DNA from: an uncultured Bacilli bacterium
GTDB taxonomy: Bacteria; Bacillota_I; Bacilli_A; RF39; UBA660
Assembly (NCBI GenBank): GCA_944329505.1
Contig: CALVIJ010000017.1
Location: 1-14,021, forward strand
Length of the DNA: 14,021 nucleotides
Direction of reading: 5' to 3'
Under the pieces are notes generated by a model. It did not search any database. It saw only the letters and a program-made list of their open reading frames with translations, and was not told the DNA's origin. Position 1 is the first letter of the stretch. Each line of letters begins with the position of its first letter. Positions 7,215 through 12,632 of this stretch are shown piece by piece. A program made the translations under genes and the position numbers.

Positions 7215-7243
7215 AGTGTATCACATTTTAAAACATTTCTAAA
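7215..7243 (-). promoter_or_regulatory. Promoter of dnaB-dnaI
   Basis: Minus strand: -35 TTTAGA (7243-7238), 17-base spacer ending in TGA, and -10 TACACT (7220-7215), an extended -10. The start would be near 7208, leaving a short leader before the SD of dnaB. It lies just past the terminator of the surface operon, which supports a separate unit. Confidence 0.6.
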
Positions 7244-7265
7244 CCATTTTCACAAATAAACATAT

Positions 7266-7290
7266 AAAAACTTAGCCAAAGCTAAGTTTT
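7266..7290 (-). terminator. Intrinsic terminator after the surface-protein operon
   Basis: Inverted repeat: AAAACTTAGC (7267-7276), loop CAAA, GCTAAGTTTT (7281-7290). On the minus strand the stem is followed by TTTTTATATG. It lies 17 bases beyond the stop of the thioester adhesin gene and before the dnaB promoter. The A/T flanks also make it potentially bidirectional, but no plus-strand gene is present to use it. Confidence 0.85.
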
Positions 7291-7307
7291 ATTAATTCTT
7301 AAAATAA

Positions 7308-8564
7308 TTATTTTTTACTAGTTTTTAACTTTTTATCACGATAGATAACTATAGCTACACCACCAGCAATTATTACTAAACCTACACCTAGAATAATTAG
7401 TGAAGTTTTAGCGGCAGTGTTTGGTACATTGATAGAAGATCCGCAATCCCAAGCACCATATAATGTTAAATTTTTATTTAAAGCGGTTCCATCTACCCAT
7501 TTACCAGTTAAATCTTTACTAGTATACCAACCATTAAATTTACAATTTTCTTGTCTTGTAGTTAATTCTTTTTCTTGATCGTATTCGGTACCTTTATCAT
7601 AACAACTTGTACCAGGAGTAGGATCTGTTAAATCAGGATCTGGTCTAACATCTCCAACAATTACATAATCAACACAAACTTTTGGTTTATCAACTTTAGC
7701 AGTTAAATTAATAGTTTTAGATAATTCTTTGTTTTCTGGATATAAAACTGTTAAACGTTGATATGAAGTATCTGATGGTTGATAAATATAACCTTTATTG
7801 ATTGCTCCAGTAGCAGAAACCGTTACTTTAATAGTTGTTGTTTGTCCTAAAGCATTTGAAGGTATTCTAACTTGGAATGATTCACCACTTTTGAAAGTAG
7901 TTTGTGATTGTCCACTCGCATTTGTAACTGTAGTACCATCAGGAGCTCCTGAAACTGATACTTTATAAGTTGATGTGCCTTTTAATGATGGAGTAATTGC
8001 TTTTGAAATAAAGTAATTACCATCACTAGATAAATCCATATTAGAATTATCAACGCTGACATCTAATGTAGGATCAGATGCTTTTTGAGCATTTTTAGCA
8101 TCATTAACTAATTTTTGAATATAGCTTCTAAGTCCATATGGATCAGCGGCATTGGTTGTAAAATCTTCACTTAATTTACCAGTTTGTCCAGTATCAGATA
8201 AATACCACCAAACTGCGGCTTGAGTAATGAAACGATCCTGATCATCATTACCTTTAATAGACTTATAAGGATAACCGTTTGCAAGAATATATGTTAATCC
8301 AGCATCTGCTTCTTCAACTAATGAAATATTAGTCTTTCTTTCAGGCCATTTTTTCCCTAAATCCATACAGTAAGCAACTTTGCCATCTGAAGTTCTAAAT
8401 TTTGCCCATTTATAATTCTCACCAATATAAGATACCATTGCTCCTTCTCTATCAACAGAGATGCTCTGAGGAGCGGCACTTATAGTAACCATCGAAGTAA
8501 TTGAAACGATTGTAACAATTAATAATGATAAAACAATATTAAATATTTTTTTCATCTTTTTCAT
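7308..8564 (-). CDS. Thioester-domain (TQXA) surface adhesin with VPNTA sorting signal
   Basis: Probably a wall-anchored adhesin. It has a signal peptide (KK start, hydrophobic 8-28, likely cut after ISA, 28-30). A thioester domain follows with the paired residues Cys66 (AYCMDLG) and Gln115 in FITQAAVWWYLSD; in this family Cys and Gln form a reactive internal thioester that bonds covalently to host targets. A Thr/Ser/Val-rich beta region (about 165-295) comes next, then an InlB-type repeat ending NLTLYGAWD (about 325-373) with Cys297, 321, 341 and 374 as possible disulfides. The C-terminus has VPNTA (380-384), a membrane helix (387-407) and a basic tail. VPNTA differs from LPXTG and resembles LPNTA-type signals. 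SD AAGGAGG; 23 bases after the LPQMG gene, same transcript, then a terminator. No sortase gene is in view. Confidence 0.88.
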   Translation of the reverse strand: MKKMKKIFNIVLSLLIVTIVSITSMVTISAAPQSISVDREGAMVSYIGENYKWAKFRTSDGKVAYCMDLGKKWPERKTNISLVEEADAGLTYILANGYPYKSIKGNDDQDRFITQAAVWWYLSDTGQTGKLSEDFTTNAADPYGLRSYIQKLVNDAKNAQKASDPTLDVSVDNSNMDLSSDGNYFISKAITPSLKGTSTYKVSVSGAPDGTTVTNASGQSQTTFKSGESFQVRIPSNALGQTTTIKVTVSATGAINKGYIYQPSDTSYQRLTVLYPENKELSKTINLTAKVDKPKVCVDYVIVGDVRPDPDLTDPTPGTSCYDKGTEYDQEKELTTRQENCKFNGWYTSKDLTGKWVDGTALNKNLTLYGAWDCGSSINVPNTAAKTSLIILGVGLVIIAGGVAIVIYRDKKLKTSKK

Positions 8565-8587
8565 ATTTATTCCTCCTTACTTTCCTA

Positions 8588-10501
8588 CTAACGAGTTTTT
8601 CCTTTCGGTTGATTTTCTCTATGTTGAAGCCATTCTTCTCTCTCTTTACTATTTTTCCATTGTTGAGCTACTGCTTCTAATTCATCATAATCATAAGAAC
8701 TTGCTTGAATTTGAGATTGTATTGCATTTCCTTCTTTAACCCATTGTTGAGCTACTGTTTCTAATTCATCATTTGGTTCAAATGAATCATCAAGTTCATC
8801 ATCAATGACACCATTTTTACGTCTTTTTCTCCTAACTGCACTAGCTCCAGCTAAAGAAGCTCCTGCTCCAGCTGTAAGTGCTGCTGCTAAAAGTGCAGCT
8901 CCATCTCCCATTTGTGGTAAATTACTATCGCCTCCAAGGGCTGGTTCTTCTGGAGTTGGTTCTGGCTCAGGTTCTGGCTCAGGTTCAGGTTCTGGTTCTG
9001 GTTTGTCACCAGGAATTTCATTGCCAGGTTCATCAACATCACCTTTATTACCTGGCTCAGCATCAGGGTCTTTTGATGTTTCGTTATTATCTTCTAATTG
9101 TTGATCATCATATTTAATAATACTATCTAAAATCGTACCATCTTTAGAGTATACAGTATAATGTATACCATCGGTAGTACTAACAAAGTAGTCACCAATT
9201 TGAATTATTTGCTCAGTTTTTCCTTGCTCTTTCATTTCGTCAGTTGGTGCACTAGGTAAAACACCAGGTATTACTTTAGCGTCTGCTGGAATAATACCTT
9301 GACTTTGTAATTTAGCAATCAAATCTTGGATTTGACTAGCACTTAAACCTACGCCACCAAAAGCAAATGTATAACTTCCATCGGCATTTTCAATAATAAG
9401 ATATTCATTAGAATTAACTTCATAATCACGATGTTCATAATCTCCTGGAATAGTTATATCATCAGAAAATGTTGGGTCTTCAGTGTCTTGGCTTTGATTT
9501 ATCTGATCGTCTTTAACTTCTTCTTGACCTTGCCAAGTAGTAATTACATTGCCATTAGCATCCATAATTACGATACTACCATCTTCATTTTTTGTAGCAG
9601 TATATCCTGATTGTCCTAACTGTACTGTTTCTCCATAACCTATTTGTGAATTTATAGTATCATAATCAAATACAGTTAAACCATTTACTGCTTCTTCTCC
9701 ATATTGATTAGTTAAATCTTCAATCACTTGACTTAATTGATCCTCAGGAATATTTCCAACAATGGTTAATTGACCATCTTGCCATACTACTTGATAATCA
9801 GCATTTGTACTTTCTTGTACATTATCTTCTATAGTATCTGATGATTCCTCTTTTTGGGTTTCATCTTGATCAATGGTAATTGGATCTTCACTAACGATTC
9901 CTGTGTCTGTTTGTTCATCAGAGCTTGTCTCTGTACCATTGTCATTAGTAATATCAGTTGCTTCTCCTGGTTGTTCTATTTGATTTTCATCTTCAGAAGC
10001 TACAGGTTCTTGAACGTCTTCAACAACGGTTTCAGGCTGTGTATTATCACCAGTTGTTACATCTCCAACTTCTGGAACACGGTTGTTAATTTCTTCATTA
10101 ATTGTAGATGTTTGTTCATCATTAGCTACTTCTGCAGTTTGAACATCCTCTTCAACAGTTTGTGATTCTACTGGAGCAGTTTCTTGAGGTACTGTTACAG
10201 ACTCATCAGCTACTGGATTAGTAAAACTTTGTGCTTGTTCAACCGCTTGAGCTACTTGATCATCAGTTACTTGATCTTGAACATCCAACACTTGCTCATT
10301 TCCAACTTGAGTAGTTGTGTCTGTCATTTGATTTTCAGCAGCTATTGCATTAGCTGGATTAAATGCATTTAATGCACTAGCCAAAGCAAAGCCAGCAAAT
10401 AAAGCTTTAGGTTTATTTAGTAATCGAAGTAGTTTACTTTTAATAGACCCATCAACACTTCTAGCTTCCTTATGACTATCTCTTGACAAAATAAACTTCA
10501 T
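8588..10501 (-). CDS. Acidic wall-anchored surface protein, LPQMG signal with long cytoplasmic tail
   Basis: Function unknown. The signal peptide has a long basic n-region (1-32), hydrophobic core 33-48 and likely cleavage near NAIAA (51-55). Residues 57-235 are an acidic, Glu/Asp/Thr/Gln/Val-rich, probably disordered stalk. Two alpha/beta modules follow at about 236-325 and 360-465 that look like diverged copies. Next are an acidic linker, a (Pro-Glu)7 wall-spanning run (501-514), the sortase-like motif LPQMG (528-532, Met where Thr is usual), an Ala/Gly/Leu helix (534-556) and RRKRRK (557-562). Unusually 75 more residues follow, with two copies of DELExVAQQW (578-587, 606-615). Sorting signals normally end a few residues after the basic cluster. 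SD is GGGGGA; a near-consensus promoter drives it. Confidence 0.8.
   Translation of the reverse strand: MKFILSRDSHKEARSVDGSIKSKLLRLLNKPKALFAGFALASALNAFNPANAIAAENQMTDTTTQVGNEQVLDVQDQVTDDQVAQAVEQAQSFTNPVADESVTVPQETAPVESQTVEEDVQTAEVANDEQTSTINEEINNRVPEVGDVTTGDNTQPETVVEDVQEPVASEDENQIEQPGEATDITNDNGTETSSDEQTDTGIVSEDPITIDQDETQKEESSDTIEDNVQESTNADYQVVWQDGQLTIVGNIPEDQLSQVIEDLTNQYGEEAVNGLTVFDYDTINSQIGYGETVQLGQSGYTATKNEDGSIVIMDANGNVITTWQGQEEVKDDQINQSQDTEDPTFSDDITIPGDYEHRDYEVNSNEYLIIENADGSYTFAFGGVGLSASQIQDLIAKLQSQGIIPADAKVIPGVLPSAPTDEMKEQGKTEQIIQIGDYFVSTTDGIHYTVYSKDGTILDSIIKYDDQQLEDNNETSKDPDAEPGNKGDVDEPGNEIPGDKPEPEPEPEPEPEPEPTPEEPALGGDSNLPQMGDGAALLAAALTAGAGASLAGASAVRRKRRKNGVIDDELDDSFEPNDELETVAQQWVKEGNAIQSQIQASSYDYDELEAVAQQWKNSKEREEWLQHRENQPKGKTR
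8657..8688. repeat. Direct repeat, copy 2 (tail of the LPQMG protein)
   Basis: This 32-base segment matches 8741-8772 at 31 of 32 positions, with a period of 84 bases. It encodes DELEAVAQQW (residues 606-615). Sequence on either side has diverged, so either the duplication is short and recent or the unit is under strong constraint. Confidence 0.9.
8741..8772. repeat. Direct repeat, copy 1 (tail of the LPQMG protein)
   Basis: Partner of 8657-8688, encoding DELETVAQQW (residues 578-587). The only difference inside the shared 32 bases changes Thr582 to Ala in the other copy. Confidence 0.9.
8957..9001. repeat. Pro-Glu coding microsatellite
   Basis: Repeats of a six-base (Pro-Glu) unit, partly organised as a 12-base GGTTCTGGCTCA period on the plus strand, encode seven Pro-Glu pairs just before the sorting signal. 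Such runs span the wall and are prone to length change by slippage in steps that keep frame. Confidence 0.85.
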
Positions 10502-10554
10502 AAATATCCCCCATTCCTAAATTCATGTGTATTATCTCTGTTTCTTTGCGGCAT

Positions 10555-10583
10555 ATAATACCACCAAACTTATTATTTGTCAA
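10555..10583 (-). promoter_or_regulatory. Strong promoter of the surface-protein operon
   Basis: Minus strand: perfect -35 TTGACA (10583-10578), exactly 17-base spacer, -10 TATTAT (10560-10555). The start near 10548 leaves a leader of about 47 bases before the ATG at 10501. It is the closest match to the sigma-A consensus in the window, so the two surface proteins are probably made in quantity. Confidence 0.85.
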
Positions 10584-10601
10584 ATTAACACAATAAACAA
10601 A

Positions 10602-11156
10602 TTAAACGTATATAAAAGGTTCTATTTCGTTATATTCTTCCTTTAGAATCTCCATTTGAATTTCGTCGTAAAATTTTCCTTTAAAATAATGCGATTTATG
10701 TCTTGTACCATACTTTTTAAAGCCTAAACTTTCATATACTTTAATAGCTCTTGTATTAAAAGAATACACATTAAGCTTTATATTATTCAAATTAAGATTA
10801 TTAAATCCATATTCGAGTAACAATTTAATCGCTTCTTTACCATAACCGTTGCCTCTATTTTTCTCATCACCAATAAATATTCCTAAAGTTGCGTTTCTAT
10901 GCACTAAATCAATTGCACTAAAACTACAGTTACCGATAAGTTCATCATTTTCTTTTAACACAATGGCGAAATTATAATCATTTTGATTCTTTCTGAGCCA
11001 TTCTTTTTCACCTTCTAAAGTGATTAATTTAGTATCAAATCCTAAGTTTTCACTAACAGATTTATCATTTAACCACTTAACATATGTAGGTGCATCTTCA
11101 ATACTCATAGGTGATAAATATAAACGACTACCAACCAATTTTGGAAAATACTTCAT
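10602..11156 (-). CDS. GNAT N-acetyltransferase, RimJ/RimL-like
   Basis: Transfers acetyl from acetyl-CoA to an amine; the substrate cannot be told. The opening segment LVGSRLYLSPMSIEDAPTYVKW is typical of the RimJ/RimL (Acetyltransf_3) branch. The acetyl-CoA loop reads RGNGYG (101-106, numbered from the ATG), followed by the helix GKEAIKLLLEYGF. N134 and the AIKVYESLGFKKYG segment (137-150) complete the fold. I place the start at ATG 11156 (184 residues), not GTG 11165, because the SD AAGGTG overlaps that GTG and lies six bases before the ATG. It has its own promoter and stands alone between murD and the surface operon. No clear terminator follows, so some read-through into the surface operon is possible. 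Confidence 0.87.
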   Translation of the reverse strand: MKYFPKLVGSRLYLSPMSIEDAPTYVKWLNDKSVSENLGFDTKLITLEGEKEWLRKNQNDYNFAIVLKENDELIGNCSFSAIDLVHRNATLGIFIGDEKNRGNGYGKEAIKLLLEYGFNNLNLNNIKLNVYSFNTRAIKVYESLGFKKYGTRHKSHYFKGKFYDEIQMEILKEEYNEIEPFIYV

Positions 11157-11179
11157 ATCAAACACCTTCTACATTTATA

Positions 11180-11188
11180 ATTATATCA
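11180..11188 (-). promoter_or_regulatory. Extended -10 promoter of the GNAT gene
   Basis: The minus strand reads TGA TATAAT at 11188-11180, a perfect extended -10; the -35 region is poor. The start near 11173 gives a leader of under 20 bases. It lies downstream of the murD terminator, consistent with separate transcription. Confidence 0.65.
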
Positions 11189-11256
11189 AAATAATAACAA
11201 ATTTACCATTGTTTTTCACAATTTTTACTTATTTTACATAGGCTTTTCCAAAATAT

Positions 11257-11289
11257 AAAAATTGTTAGACCAAATCACTAACAATTTTT
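11257..11289 (-). terminator. Terminator overlapping the end of murD
   Basis: Perfect 12-bp inverted repeat: 11257-11268 (AAAAATTGTTAG) with 11278-11289 (CTAACAATTTTT), 9-base loop. On the minus strand a T-rich tract follows. The murD stop codon (11267-11265) sits inside the distal arm, so the last codons of murD are part of the hairpin. Confidence 0.8.
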
Positions 11290-12590
11290 TTGAAATCATC
11301 ACCACGTTCTTCAAAATTTTTATATTGATCCCAACTGGCACAAGCTGGACTGAAAAGAATTGTATCTCCTTCTAAAGAAATATTATAAGCGGCACGTGTG
11401 GCTTCATCTAAGTTGTCCGTAACTGTCACGTCAATATTATTTTTAATAGCAAATTCTTTAATTCGTTCTTTAGTTTCACCATAACAAACAATATGCTTTA
11501 CATTAGATAAATATGGAATTAATGGATCAAAACTATGACCTCTATCCAAGCCACCTAAAATTAAAACAACCTCGTTATCAAATGATTTTAAAGCAGTTAT
11601 GGTTGAGTCAACATTAGTTGCTTTTGAATCATTGTAAAACTCTCTTCCATTTAATTTGGTTACAAATTCTATACGATGTTCAACTCCAGCAAAATTATTT
11701 AATACCTCTTTTATTACACTATTGGAAACATTAAATTCTTTCGCAATTAAGATTGCGGCCATGATGTTGTCATAATTATGAGTTCCTTTAACTCTAATAT
11801 CAGAAATAGAAACTACATTTTCACCACCATAAATTATATAGCCATCTTTTATATAGATATTAGCTTCCTCTTTGGAAGAAAAATATTTCTTTTGGGCTTT
11901 GATATTTTTGGTAAGTTCGTGCACTTCTTTATCATCATAATTTAAAATTGCGACATCATCAGCTTTTTGATTATTAAATATTTTAAGTTTATTTAATTTG
12001 TATTTTTCATACGTTCCAAAAAAATCTAAATGTACTTTAAATAAATTAGTCAAAACAGCAATGTCGGCTTTAAAAGTATCTAAATTAACAAGCTGATGAC
12101 TAGATACTTCAATCACTATAATATCACCTTTTTTTATGTCATCTATTTGATTACATAAAGGATATCCTATATTACCGGCTAAATGTACTGGTAATCCGGC
12201 TTTCTTTAAAAATTCATATGCGATAATTGTGGTAGTGGTTTTACCATTAGAACCAGTTATACCAACAATTTTTACTTCTGGTAAATATCGATATGCAACT
12301 TCTAATTCTGTAATAATTGGAACTTTAAATTTGTTTGCTTTTAATACAACTGGATGATCTATTTTAACCCCGGGATTTTTAACAACATAATCATAACTAT
12401 CATCAAAAATTTCATCTTGTTCTTTAGTTATAATAACATTAACACCAAGAGCTTCTAATTCTTTAATAATTTCTAAATCATCACATTTAACATCAGTAAT
12501 TAAAACATGATTATCTTTGGCTAATAGCCTAGCCACACTTACTCCACTTTTGCCCATTCCTAGGACAAATACTTTTTTGTTTTTAATCAT
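11265..12590 (-). CDS. murD: UDP-N-acetylmuramoyl-L-alanine:D-glutamate ligase
   Basis: Adds D-glutamate to UDP-MurNAc-L-Ala, a cytoplasmic step in peptidoglycan synthesis. The 441 residues cover the three Mur ligase domains. The N-terminal Rossmann-like domain opens KVFVLGMGKSG (6-16). The central ATPase domain has GITGSNGKTTT (110-120) and the VHLDFFG stretch (186-192, His187). The C-terminal domain has VEHRIE (303-308), DSKATN (321-326) and the SPACASWDQY signature (414-423). The ATG has the SD AGGAG. It lies 30 bases after the sensor kinase gene, with a perfect palindrome in that gap. The rest of the usual dcw cluster is not adjacent here. Confidence 0.95.
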   Translation of the reverse strand: MIKNKKVFVLGMGKSGVSVARLLAKDNHVLITDVKCDDLEIIKELEALGVNVIITKEQDEIFDDSYDYVVKNPGVKIDHPVVLKANKFKVPIITELEVAYRYLPEVKIVGITGSNGKTTTTIIAYEFLKKAGLPVHLAGNIGYPLCNQIDDIKKGDIIVIEVSSHQLVNLDTFKADIAVLTNLFKVHLDFFGTYEKYKLNKLKIFNNQKADDVAILNYDDKEVHELTKNIKAQKKYFSSKEEANIYIKDGYIIYGGENVVSISDIRVKGTHNYDNIMAAILIAKEFNVSNSVIKEVLNNFAGVEHRIEFVTKLNGREFYNDSKATNVDSTITALKSFDNEVVLILGGLDRGHSFDPLIPYLSNVKHIVCYGETKERIKEFAIKNNIDVTVTDNLDEATRAAYNISLEGDTILFSPACASWDQYKNFEERGDDFKKIVSDLV

Positions 12591-12608
12591 AAATATTCTC
12601 CTATCTTA

Positions 12609-12632
12609 AAAAGGTTTTAATTAAAACCTTTT
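12609..12632. repeat. 24-bp perfect palindrome between the kinase gene and murD
   Basis: AAAAGGTTTTAA (12609-12620) is followed directly by its reverse complement TTAAAACCTTTT (12621-12632). The kinase stop codon lies at the centre. In RNA this gives a hairpin (AAAAGGTTTT, loop AATT) followed on the minus strand by a short T stretch and AAG, a weak terminator or attenuator. As DNA it could be an operator. No promoter for murD is visible in the gap. Confidence 0.6.

Noticed and set aside
8950..9003. The 12-base repeat as a CRISPR or non-coding tandem array
   Set aside because: It keeps the reading frame, encodes Pro-Glu pairs and has no spacers.
8805..9117. Two plus-strand open frames opposite the surface-protein gene, rich in Gly-Ser or Leu-Val
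   Set aside because: They are the antisense reading of the Pro-Glu microsatellite and the Ala-rich helix; no SD or promoter, and the minus-strand gene is clearly real.
10408..10501. YSIRK-type signal peptide on the LPQMG protein
   Set aside because: The n-region is long and basic but lacks the YSIRK-G/S motif.
11157..11165. GTG start for the GNAT gene
   Set aside because: The SD AAGGTG overlaps this GTG; the ATG at 11156 has correct spacing.
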